From Dactylis glomerata (taxonomy: Eukaryota; Streptophyta; Magnoliopsida; Poales; Poaceae): 64,000 nucleotides of DNA. Below the pieces are notes generated by a model. That model did not search any database and was not told the DNA's origin. It worked only from the letters and a program-made list of their open reading frames with translations. Positions 1 to 10,061 of the stretch are shown here, in pieces; the stretch's first letter is position 1; each line of letters starts with the position of its first letter. Where the stretch lies: the NCBI GenBank assembly GCA_007115705.1, contig QXEO01000170.1, positions 1,189,062 to 1,253,061 on the forward strand. Direction: 5' to 3'. The position numbers were made by a program, and so were the translations under genes.

Positions 1-1120
1 GATTTACTCTGGGCATTACAACAAAATACATAGACCGCCATCCAACTGCATCTATGACTAATAATCCACTTGTGGTGAATCAATCCGAGAACTCCACAAG
101 TATTAAGTTGCGAACAACAGATAATTGCATTAAGCAAAGTGTGTAATGTAAACAAAGCATATGCCCTTGAGCATATGAATGTTGTTTTCTCCCTAGTAGC
201 AACATCACATCTACAACCTTAGAGGTTTCTGTCACTCTCCCAGGTTAAATAGAGGCATGAACCCACTATCGAGCATAAATACCCCCTCTTGGAGTCACTA
301 GCAACTACTCGGCCAAGATAGCTACTAACAACGGAGAGCATGCAAAATCATAAACAACATAGAGATAACAAAAGATAATATTCAGTACAGCAACTTAATC
401 ATAAACACCAATATTCATTGGATCCCAACAAACCAAACATGTAGAATTACATAACGGTGATCTCAATCATGTAGGGCAGCTCATGAGATCTAAACATGAA
501 GCACATGGTGGAGGAGACAACCATCTAGCTACTGCTATGGACCTATAGTCCAAGGTAGACTACTCACTCATCGCTCCGGAGGCAAGCATGGCGATGAAGA
601 AGACCTCCGGTGGCGATTCCCCTCTCCGGCAGGGTGCCGGGAAGAGCTTCTGGACCCTCCTGATCTTAGGGTCGACGACGGCGGCGGATCGCGATGTGTT
701 CTGGAAAAGTGATCGGGTACTTAGGTTTTTTCCGTCGGGGGGTCTTTATAGGCGAAGGGGCGATGTCAGAGGAGGAGCCAGGCTCCCTCACGCCAGGGTG
801 GCGCGGCCCAGGGCCTGGCCGCGCCAGCCCTGTGTGTGGGGCCCTGGTGGCCCCGCTCCTACTCTCCTTCGGATCTCTGGAAGCTTCCGAGTAAAATAAG
901 ACTTTAGGAACTTGTTTCGTCCAATTCCAAGAATATTTCCTGTGTATTACTTCTGAAACACAAAAACAGCAGAAAACAGGGAACTGACACTGTGTCAAGT
1001 CGTTAATAGGTTAGTTCCAGAAAATACATAAAAGTGCCACGAAGTGTAACGAAACAATAGACAAATGGTGTAAAAACAAGCATGGAGCATCAAAAATTAT
1101 AGATACTTGGAGACGTATCA
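1..1120 (-). repeat. 3' LTR (partial) of pol-less element copy A
   Basis: Bases 1-1120 repeat 5269-6389 almost exactly. The inner boundary is the LTR start, seen on the plus strand as GACGTATCA ending at 1120. From the 1641-bp length of the partner LTR, about 520 bp lie left of the window. A TATA-like CTATAAAGA reads on the minus strand at 743-751. Confidence 0.92.
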
Positions 1121-1138
1121 AGCATCCCCAAGCTTAAC
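1121..1138 (-). other. Polypurine tract of pol-less element copy A
   Basis: Immediately internal to the 3' LTR, the minus strand reads AAGCTTGGGGATGC (1122-1135), a purine-rich plus-strand primer site as expected next to a 3' LTR. The same 14-mer recurs exactly at 3117-3130 and 3173-3186 inside the element. Confidence 0.8.
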
Positions 1139-2829
1139 TCCTGCTCGTCCTCGAAAAAAAATGAAAGTCAAACGTGTGTTCAAATCATAAGGAAAAACAT
1201 ACAAATGGTTTTTAGCTTGTCCTTCAAAGAGAGCAAAACATAAATGCATAGGACACCTTCAAGTTTAAGAGGGCGACTAGATACAAATAATTTGAGAACA
1301 AGTGAAACCAACAATATGAATCAATCAATGAACTTTGGGAAAAAGCATATCACACTAAGAATGACAACTATGCTCTCTTAATGGTGCATAAAGATAGAAG
1401 GTGGTGACTCAACATAAAAGTAGAAGAAAGGCCCTTCGCAGAGGGAAGCAGTGATTGCAAGTTTTATAACCTTCAAAAATTATGGTACTTACCGGCTTTG
1501 AGCTCTCATTGCCCCCATCATAAGCATCTTGAATGGTTAAAGTTAATGCGAGAACAATTATGATGCATATGCTTGACAAATCATAAGTTGAAAACCTCAT
1601 GCCCCGTGAATACGAGTACCCAAACCTCATGCTACTTTACTTAGAGTCCCAAGCAAGGATCTTGTCATTGTAAGTATATGCATATCATTGAGAACCGCCA
1701 ATGGGGTACCTCCGTGCCCGATGACATGGAACAAGCCCACACCAAAATGACAGGACAAGCAGACAATGAACACCTCGACATCTCTTTTATTTGCCTTTTG
1801 TTTAGCTTTTTATTGTGAGATGCGTCGTCGAATGTTCACCATGGGTATGCTGCAAATTTCCACCATGAATTATGCATGGCTTAGATTAGCGGCCCGGTGT
1901 TTCCCTAACACATATAAAAACTCCATGATCCCCACAAGATTCCCAATTCATTTCACACCGCGGGCATCCATAAACAAAAGATCACGATATCAACTCAAAT
2001 AAGAAGTGCAATGTTGAAAGCTTGCCCATGACTGCATGGCTGGGCTAGTCTCTAACTTACAACTTGCAAGCATAACAACTCAACATAAGAGACCACAATG
2101 TCAAATTTTTAAGAACAGGAAAAAGTAAAGTGTGCCTTCCGGTTCGTGAGAGCTTTACTGAATAAATTTCGCATAACACTGGTAAGAGTTTAATTTGAAG
2201 AGAAAATAAAAGCAAGTCAAATTTACTTGGAATAGCAAATTGCTAGTAGGTATGTATGGTGGACACTTTGGAAAACTTTGGATTTTAGGAGTTGGATGCA
2301 CGAGTAGAGCTCATACTCAGTACAAGGCGAGGGCTAGCAAAAGACTGGGAGCGACCAACTAAGAGAGCAATAATGGCCATAATCATGCAAAGCGACAAAG
2401 CGACATTAAAAGAAGCATAAGATGGCATCAAAAGTCAAAAACTAAATGATCATGAAGACTATTGGCGACTTTGTAAGAGTCTAACATGTGTGAGCATGCG
2501 CCAAGTCAACCCAAATAAAGCATCAAGGAGAAAACCAAAATAATGCTTCCATACAATAAAAACAACGCATGATTTTTTCAAAGGCTCATTAAGCAATCTC
2601 AGTTATTTGAGACAAGTCATGCTACAGCAAAACCACTAAGCATACTATCAAAAAGATATCAAGCATGACATGAAAAAGCCTAAGCCGTAGTCTACACAAG
2701 CTCCTTCTTGTACCACTATTTTGCACAAAGCTTTTTCTCTTTTAAAGACACCTCTTTTGATGAAAACCAATAAAGATCAGAGGCAAAAATACACCTTGAT
2801 GAAAAGATATGACAAGGTCTGAATGCAAA

Positions 2830-3207
2830 TCAAGGCGAAAACGAAAACCAAAAGCAGTAGCAGAAAGAGAAGAACACCCGGTGAAATTGTAAGAATGAAA
2901 AACTGAGTGTTCTTGGCAAATGAAAAGCAAGGCAACTTCTCCAAAGGAAATTTGTTGGGGTCCAACCATTTATTGCAGCAAACAAACAAACTAAACTAAC
3001 TAAGAAAACTAAAACAACTGATGCTCCAAGAAAAACACATAGTGCATGAAGCAATAAAAATATAGCGTCTTGAAAGGTGACCTGATTTTTGCCGATGAAG
3101 AAGGGGTGCCTCGGGGGCATCCCCAAGCTTTGACGCTTGTACTTCTTGGATATTTCTTGGGGTGATGCATGGGCATCCCCAAGCTTGAGATTTTGTGCAT
3201 TCTTCAA
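2830..3207 (-). CDS. Hydrophobic ORF of pol-less LTR element, copy A (no ATG)
   Basis: An open frame of 125 codons between the 198-residue ORF and the 3' LTR. It holds a strong hydrophobic stretch at about residues 50-75 (run of L/V/F/A around FLGASVVLVF) and another hydrophobic, F-rich C-terminus. The same frame stays open in copy B (39671-40045) with most residues identical. Neither copy has an ATG in this position; both open with TTG, so the frame would need a non-AUG start or splicing. Its first third overlaps two copies of the AAGCTTGGGGATGC polypurine motif, so conservation there may reflect DNA function. Its position between coding region and 3' LTR is where Athila elements carry env-like genes, but I see no similarity that proves this. 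Confidence 0.35.
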   Translation of the reverse strand: MKNAQNLKLGDAHASPQEISKKYKRQSLGMPPRHPFFIGKNQVTFQDAIFLLLHALCVFLGASVVLVFLVSLVCLFAAINGWTPTNFLWRSCLAFHLPRTLSFSFLQFHRVFFSFCYCFWFSFSP

Positions 3208-3842
3208 CTGATCTCATCATTCTCCAATCCCTACACTTGAAAACTTCCTTCATACAAAACTAAACACAATTCTATTAGCAACATTAGTGCAAGCATAACA
3301 TATAATCAACCTCTTTTTGCTTCAGGTTTCAACTCAAAACCACCACATATATAGCAAATACTACTGTATCAACTTCTCTAAAAGTTCCGTGATCAAAAGA
3401 ACTCAAAAGAAAGTGATAAAGTGGCAAACACAAATATTGGCAGAAATCTGTCAAAACTGAACAGCTGACAAAGGTCGAATTTTTGAGGGATTTTATGTTG
3501 CTCAAATCAAAAAGTGTTCAACTAACAAAAGTTTGGATATAACCTGGGGCATATGCACAAGAAATCGCAGGTCCAAAAGATATACAGAGAATTTATACGA
3601 ATTTTTACGGTGCAGCACCGAAAACAGTTTCAGGACAGCAACATCCCCAAATCTTTACCTCACTCGAATTAGAGGCTTCTCTTGGCACAAAAACAAAATA
3701 AACAAGATAAGGAGCGGTCATTACAGTAGTAATGACTTCCAAGACTCAAATAAAATAAAAAGTACTGAAAGTAAAAACATTGGGTTATCTCCCAAGAGTG
3801 CTTTTCTTTAACGCCTTTGAGCTAGGCGCACAAAATTGCGAA

Positions 3843-4439
3843 TCAAGTAACATCAAGTGATGAAGCATCAAGGTCAACTGCAGAGGTCTTGTCAATAAGG
3901 CATTGTATTTCATCCACATAAGTTTTAGAAGACCCTTTGTGATCATGCTTTGGTACACTATTTTCATCAAAAAGATTTTCGGGACAGATCCAGTCAAAAT
4001 TATTTTCGAAAGCTTCACACAATCCCAAGAGCTTGCAAGGTATAGGTACTTCGGCTCCTTCATTATTAGTACCAATAACCTTTATAGGCAAACCAAGTTT
4101 ATTAAAACGTTTAAGAACCTTTCTAGCTTCAATAACGACATCTTTAAATTCTAAGAGCAAAGCTTCCAAGATAAAAGCTTTCTTTTCGGGATCCTCAATT
4201 TCATGAAGCTTAAGGAACATGTATTGCATAAAAGAATTAAGACTAGCAAATCTAGTTTCCAACATGTGAATCAAATAAGCAGAAGCAACTTCAATACTAG
4301 GAGCTAGCTCAACCAAAGGTTTCTCCTCAACTTCCTCATGCATACTAATGTGATTAAAGAACTCCTCAATGTTACTTTTGCCAATAATTGAACCACTACC
4401 TACTGAGAGGTCCTCCAGAACGTACTTAGGGATCAACAT
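3843..4439 (-). CDS. 198-residue ORF of unknown function in pol-less LTR element, copy A
   Basis: Complete frame starting MLIPKYVLED and ending before a TAA/TGA-rich region, first ORF after the primer binding site, where gag would normally lie. The protein is acidic, mostly helix-forming, with segments such as SNIEEFFNH, LHEIEDPEKKAF and LLGLCEAFENNFDW. I see no zinc knuckle, protease DTG/DLG or reverse transcriptase motif, so it is not a standard gag-pol. The same frame in copy B (38445-39037) is about 90 percent identical over its length but carries a frameshift near its end. Conservation of an intact frame between two diverged copies suggests selection while the family was active. A gag-like or packaging role is an inference from position only. 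Confidence 0.6.
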   Translation of the reverse strand: MLIPKYVLEDLSVGSGSIIGKSNIEEFFNHISMHEEVEEKPLVELAPSIEVASAYLIHMLETRFASLNSFMQYMFLKLHEIEDPEKKAFILEALLLEFKDVVIEARKVLKRFNKLGLPIKVIGTNNEGAEVPIPCKLLGLCEAFENNFDWICPENLFDENSVPKHDHKGSSKTYVDEIQCLIDKTSAVDLDASSLDVT

Positions 4440-4598
4440 GATAAACTAAAAGTAAAGAAATAACAACTACCAGGGATTCTAATTTTTTTGGGTTTTTGAT
4501 ATAAAACGATGCAGGTAAAATAAATAAAGTAAAGCAAAACAATAACAAAGTAAAGGATGTGCGTGTGAAAACTCCCCTCGCAGAAGTCTTCTACTTCC

Positions 4599-4616
4599 TC
4601 CCCGGCAACGGCGCCA
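4599..4616 (-). other. Primer binding site, distal copy (tRNA-Asp)
   Basis: Minus strand reads TGGCGCCGTTGCCGGGGA, complementary to the 3' end of plant tRNA-Asp (established for Athila-type elements). It is 132 nt from the 5' LTR, unusually far, because the primer-site region is duplicated (see 4696-4713). Confidence 0.8.
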
Positions 4617-4695
4617 GAAAAACAGCTGATGCTGTTTGATGGCGCCAAGTTGACGGGGGAGCGTGTATTTGATGTGGGAGCTTCTTCTTCTTCAG

Positions 4696-4713
4696 TCCCC
4701 GGCAACGGCGCCA
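4696..4713 (-). other. Primer binding site, proximal copy (tRNA-Asp)
   Basis: Second, identical 18-nt tRNA-Asp primer site, 35 nt from the LTR. The identity with the distal copy extends through the following AGAAAAACAGCTGATG on the plus strand, so a unit of about 32 bp is repeated at a 97-bp spacing. Confidence 0.8.
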
Positions 4714-4748
4714 GAAAAACAGCTGATGATCCTAGTTGATGTAGGAGC

Positions 4749-6389
4749 TGCATCCTTGTGCGTGGTGAATGACCAGCCCGTTGGGAACCTCAAGAGGAAG
4801 GTGTGATGAGTATAGCAGCTGGTTTTCCATCAATTAAGAAACCAAGGTTTATCGTTCTTGGAGAGGAGAGACAAACGACTGAAGGTGATGCTTGCTAGCT
4901 TGCGACAGCTTCGGACAATTTATATATGGCGCCTCATCCAAGCTTTGCTTGCTAGCTGCAACGCGGAACCTGCACACAACACAACCAAGTACTTCGTTCC
5001 CAACTTGCGATGAGGTTGTCAATCTCACCGGTTTGCTTGAAACAAAGGTTATGAGCGTATCGAGTGGAAAACAATAGAGTATGCGAGTAAAGTAAACAGT
5101 GCGAGTAAAGTAAACATGTGATAGCAATATGATGGAAATAGGACCGGGATCCACAGTTCACTAGTGGTGTCTCTCCATAAGATAAATAACACATGCTGGG
5201 TAAACAAATTACAGTTGGGCAATTGATAGAATAAAGATAAACGTGATATGTCAAGAAGATCACTATGAGATTTACTCTGGGCATTACAACAAAATACATA
5301 GACCGCCATCCAACTGCATCTATGACTAATAATCCACTTGTGGTGAATCAATCCGAGAACTCCACAAGTATTAAGTTGCGAACAACAGATAATTGCATTA
5401 AGCAATGTGTGTAATGTAAACAAAGCATATGCCCTTGAGCATATGAATGTTGTTTTCTCCCTAGTAGCAACAGCACATCTACAACCTTAGAGGTTTCTGT
5501 CACTCCCCCAGGTTAAATAGAGGCATGAACCCACTATTGAGCATAAGTACCCCATCTTGGAGTCACTAGCAACTACTCGGCCAAGATAGCTACTAACAAC
5601 GGAGAGCATGCAAAATCATAAACAACATAGAGATAACAAAAGATAATATTCAGTACAGCAACTTAATCATAAACACCAATATTCATTGGATCCCAACAAA
5701 CCAAACATGTAGAATTACATAACGGTGATCTCAATCATGTAGGGCAGCTCATGAGATCTAAACATGAAGCGCATGGTGGAGGAGACAACCATCTAGCTAC
5801 TGCTATGGACCCATAGTCCAAGGTAGACTACTCACTCATCGCTCCGGAGCCAAGCATGGCGATGAAGAAGACCTCCGGTGGCGATTCCCCTCTCCGGCAG
5901 GGTGCCGGGAAGAGCTTCTGGACCCTCCCGATCTTCGGGTCGACGGCGGCGGCGGATCGCGATGTGTTCTGGAAAAGTGATCGGGTACTTAGGTTTTTTC
6001 CGTCGGGGGGTCTTTATAGGCGAAGGGGCGATGTCAGAGGAGGAGCCAGGCTCCCTCATGCCAGGGTGGCGCGGCCCAGGGCTTGGCCGCGCCAGCCCTG
6101 TGTGTGGGGCCCTGGTGGCCCCCCTCCTACTCTCCTTCGGATCTCTGGAAGCTTCCGAGTAAAATAAGACTTCAGGAACTTGTTTCGTCCAATTCCGAGA
6201 ATATTTCCTGTGTATCACTTCTGAAACACAAAAACAGCAGAAAACAGGGAACTGGCACTGTGGCAACTCGTTAATAGGTTAGTTCCGGAAAATGCATAAA
6301 AGTGCCACGAAGTGTAACGAAACAATAGACAAATGGTGTAAAAACAAGCATGGAGCATCAAAAATTATAGATACGTTGGAGACGTATCA
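4749..6389 (-). repeat. 5' LTR of pol-less element copy A
   Basis: 1641-bp LTR with TG...CA ends on the minus strand (starts TGATACGTCTCC at 6389, ends at 4749). Repeated at 1-1120 and, inverted, at 36615-38256 and 41680-43321. A TATA-like CTATAAAGA on the minus strand at 6011-6019 is a plausible core promoter. Open frames in the GC-rich part (for example 5832-6266) run across the TATA box and are probably not coding. Confidence 0.92.
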
Positions 6390-6493
6390 TTCACCTACAT
6401 CGGAACATTTATTTTATACATTAGTTGCTTCATAATAATTCCTAAACTTGCTTCACATATGAAAACCCGAACCCGCCAGTTAGAAATAGATAT

Positions 6494-8888
6494 TTATGTG
6501 CGAGGAAAGCTTATCAGTACCCTAACTGTTTCTCCACCAGGAAGTATCCTAACGGAGATCTTCCATGGGCATTGATCCTTCACCCTCTCCCCATTGTAGT
6601 AGTCTAATCTGCACCTCGCCTCGTACCGTTTCCTTGTGTTTCTAGTTCTGAAGAGGTCAAACTCTCCGATGATACAATATTGCGCAAATGCTTTCCTGAA
6701 TTCTACCATGTTGGCGAAGTATGTGCCCACCATAATTACAGGTACCACTGGATCATATGTTATCGCTAACTCGCTAGTGACCTCATCATCTACCGGTATG
6801 GCAGCATCCTCCATTAGTGATTCATCGATCACATCATCACCTGTTTCTTGTTCCAGCACCTCTATTTCACTGTCCTCGTCTTCTCCTATGTCCGAAACGG
6901 GAGGACCTTAGCGATGCCAAGTACATCACACATTGTTTTCTCTGCCATGGGTTCGTCGACGCCATCACCTCCCATGGGTTTGACATTGACAGTCTGCCAA
7001 TCTACTTGCTGTGCTGAGAAATTTTCTCCCACATCTGTCTCTACTAGTGATGGTGGTTCTGTCCTTTGTTCAAAAAAATCTTGCTCCAATTGGCATTCCC
7101 ATTGACAAGTATCATCGTTATCTGAGTCTGCTAACGTCCAGTCCTTCTTGGGGGTGGACTCCTTGTTAGTGTTTCCGGTGGGGGTGGACTCCTTGTTGAT
7201 ATACTTCTTGGGGGTGATCTTATTTGTGGTTGACTTCTTGGGGGTGTTCTCCTCGGTGGAATTCTTTGTGGTTGACTTCTTGGGGGTGTTCTTCTCGGTG
7301 GTCTTCTTTGTGGTTGACTTCTTGGGGGTCTTATCCTCGGTGGTCTTCTTTGTGGTTGACTTCTTGGGGGTGGTTTCCTCGGTGGTCTTCTCTGTGGTAG
7401 ACTTCTTTAGGGTGTTCTCCTCGGTGGTATTCTTTGTGGTTGACATCATGGGGGTCTTATCCTCGGTGGTCTTCTTTGTGGTTGACTTTTTGGGGGTGGT
7501 TTCCTCGGTGGTCTTCTTTGTGGTTGACTCTTTGGGGGTCGTTTCCTCGGTGGTCTTCTTTGTGGTTAAGGGTGTGTTCTCCTCGGTGGTCTTTTTTGTG
7601 GTTGACTGGGTGTTCTCCTCGGTGGTCTTCTTTCTGGTTGACTTCTTGCAGGTGTTCTCCCCCTCGGTGGTCATCAACCACTCTGCCATAGACTGCGCAG
7701 AGGCGTTCTTTCTGGGACAGGTCCTCTTGCATAGGAGCTTGCGGTTCCGCCTTAGACTATCTATTGGACTAACCTTTGCAGTATTCTTTGGACTAAAATT
7801 TCCAGTAATAACCTTACTAGGGCTGATCCAATCCTTCATGGAACTAGGAATGTTCCCGTTACCTTCAGTTAAACCATTCCCCTCTGGATCAGCACGCGTG
7901 CCTACGCAACCGAGAAACAGTATATGGTTGCCCCCTCCATATTTCTCCAATGCCGCATCTAAATTAGGTTGACTGTTAACGCCAATCTCAATGAAATCTT
8001 GGATTTTTCTATTCCACCACACATATTTTACTTTTTAGTGAGATCCCAGCAGCAAGTTCTCACTAAACTTTCCAATCAGTTCAGCTACTTGTATCCCCTT
8101 CTGGCGATCGACGTAGACATCAACATCGTGTTTTGGAACGAGAACATCTGAGCCATCATCCAGTTCTGCAGTGTAGGGGTCGAATGTGGCCACCATTTTC
8201 AAAAGAGGAGGAGGTTCAGCAGCAGCAGGTTTTTCAACACCAGCAGGAGGTTCAGCACCTGGATGATGTTTACCAGGAGCATGGTTACCAATAGCAGCAG
8301 ATTTACTGCTAGGATGTGTAGCAGCTTGAGCACCAGCAGTAGATTTTCTTTGATTACCAGCAGGAAATTTCTTGGATGCCCGGGCAACAACACCATCTCG
8401 TGTTCCACCAATAATTTTAGCATGCAAAATGTGGCCAGGAGAGTCTGCAAACCTTTCCAATTGATTTTCAATCTTTTCCATGTCCACAGGTGTAACAACC
8501 CCCCGCGGTGATACCCATTCGAATTCTGCAGTTTGTGCGGAGCCCATTGGAACAATTCCACGAATAAGTTTAACCATCCCAGATATAGACTTGAAGCTTC
8601 TTTCTGCAACCAGCAAGGTTACCTTGCAACCCTCCGCAGCTACAGAGTTCCCATTGTCAAGCATACCAACGTACTCATGAATTTGTAGAGTGATGCTGTA
8701 ATCTTTGCAAATCCTACTCGACATAAGGTTGGGGAAATAAGAAATGATTGTTAGTGTTTGACTAACAAACATCTCTCAACGAAATATATCTTGATTTCCT
8801 ACATCCAGCTAGCAGATACCGATGAAGAATGGTTAAATACATAAAGAGAAGACAAGCTCACCTCCTCCGGCTGCTCAGGGTGAGACAT
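6494..8888 (-). pseudogene. Decayed Mutator-like (MULE) transposase gene, N-terminal part
   Basis: Minus-strand coding remnant read from 8888 to 6494. A likely first exon (8862-8888, MSHPEQPEE) ends at a GTGAGC donor. Then follow an open frame at 8035-8772, an in-frame TAA at 8035-8037, the same frame to 6886 with a long K/T/E repeat tract, a frameshift near 6890-6910, and a final frame to 6494. The last part carries the hallmark of the plant MuDR N-terminal DNA-binding domain: an EFRKAFAQY segment, a basic RTRNTRKRYEARC segment and CPWKI. The DDE transposase, zinc finger and terminal inverted repeats are missing; the sequence ends shortly before the LTR inserted at 6389. Earlier blocks resemble the poorly conserved N-terminal extension of MULE proteins, which I cannot assign to a domain. 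Confidence 0.7.
7148..7676 (-). repeat. 42-bp minisatellite coding a 14-residue K/S/T/E repeat in the MULE gene
   Basis: Roughly a dozen imperfect tandem copies of a 42-bp unit. On the minus strand each encodes a version of KKSTTKKTTEENTP; some copies have lost 6-12 bases but keep the frame. The tract is low-complexity, highly charged and probably disordered. It lies within the decayed MULE coding region, upstream of the DNA-binding domain. Confidence 0.88.
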
Positions 8889-9426
8889 GATTCCTGAGTT
8901 GCGGGCCCTTCCATCCTCTGTGCTGCTCAGCTCGTCTCCCGGCGATGGCGATCTATCTCTGCGCAACGGCTCGCTCCATATTCGGCATCACCGCGGGCCG
9001 TCGGGCGCGGGCACGTGAGCTTTAAGCAGCGCTATCTGTCCGTGTCGCCGCCGCCTCCGCCGCCGTCCTAGGGTTCAGGCAAGGTTAAGGGCGGAGGAAC
9101 GAACTAGATCTTGACCGTACACCACTGCGTACTGAACTCGGTTACATCGAATTGCCACGCAGATTGACACGCTGGAACTAACATGAAACGGAGAAATACT
9201 GACATGCGGGACCGCAGTGGGCCCAAAACGGGAGAAGTCACGGCAATATTTGGTTTGCCCTCATTTTGTTCAGAATGGGCCCTCTGAGGAATTACCTACC
9301 CAACTTTTCAAATAGCGTCTATTACAAGCAACAAAGGCACCTGTGAGCCTGTGCCAAGGAACTCGGTGACCGCAAACAAAATCGCCCCTTCTATCGCGCC
9401 TTTGACAGTAGCGTGGTGCCGGTGTC

Positions 9427-10052
9427 CGCGTTTCCTATGCTCCGCCCGTTAGCGGGGCGGAACTCCGCTCCGCCCGTGTGGGCGTGACGTTGGGCCAGCC
9501 CGTTAATGCGGCGATCGGTGTGTTTTTTTTTCGCGTGATTTTTCTTTCATTTTTTTTCTGGTTTTATTGGTTATTTCTGGTTTTTCGTTTCCTTTTCTTT
9601 TTTTCATTCTTTTTCTTTCCTAATTTTTTTAAATAATTTTAAAATTTGAACATTTTTTGAATTTGAACATGTTTAGAATTTGAACATTTTTAAAATTTGA
9701 ACATTTTTCATTTTTAAACAATTTTCAAATTTGAACATTTTTTATTTTTGAACATTTTTTATGTTTGAATATTTTTTTGAACATTTTTATGATTGAACAT
9801 TTTTTTTTCAAGTTGAACAATTTTCAGATATTGCTAAGATTTGAATTTTTTCAGATTTGTTTTGTTCAGATTTAAATTTTTGTTCAAATATGAATTTTGT
9901 TCAAATACGAAATTGTTCAAATTCAAATTTTTGTTCAAATCTAAAATAATATAAGAAAAAAAATAAAAACTTCGCTCGTGGGCCGGCCCAACACGAGCGC
10001 GCGTGGGCGGAGCTTCCCTCGCTCCGCTAACATGCGGAGCATAGGAGCTCCC
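9427..10052. mobile_element. Non-autonomous Mutator-type element with 9-bp target duplication
   Basis: A 626-bp element bounded by the direct repeat GCCGGTGTC (9418-9426 and 10053-10061), the 9-bp size typical of Mutator. The ends are inverted and imperfect over about 60 bp: TCCTATGCTCCGC near 9433 is matched by GCATAGGA preceded by GCGGA near 10033-10046, and similarity continues to the GGGCC blocks at about 9495 and 9985. The interior is AT-rich with many TTTGAACATTTT units on the left (9650-9800) answered by TTGTTCAAAT units on the right (9850-9950), so it could fold into a long imperfect hairpin. It has no transposase. Confidence 0.75.
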
Positions 10053-10061
10053 GCCGGTGTC

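Larger units (their letters stand above)
1..6389 (-). mobile_element. Pol-less LTR retrotransposon (copy A), minus strand, truncated by the window edge
   Basis: Reading the minus strand from 6389 downward: 5' LTR (4749-6389), two tRNA-Asp primer binding sites, a 198-residue ORF, a hydrophobic ORF, a polypurine tract and a 3' LTR running off the left edge. No protease, reverse transcriptase or integrase is present in the 3.6-kb internal region, so the element is non-autonomous. A second, complete copy lies at 36615-43321 in the opposite orientation and shares both ORFs. The tRNA-Asp primer site suggests mobilisation by an Athila-type Gypsy element. The target duplication cannot be checked because the left end is outside; the right flank is TTCAC. 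The element abuts a decayed MULE gene at 6390. Confidence 0.9.
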
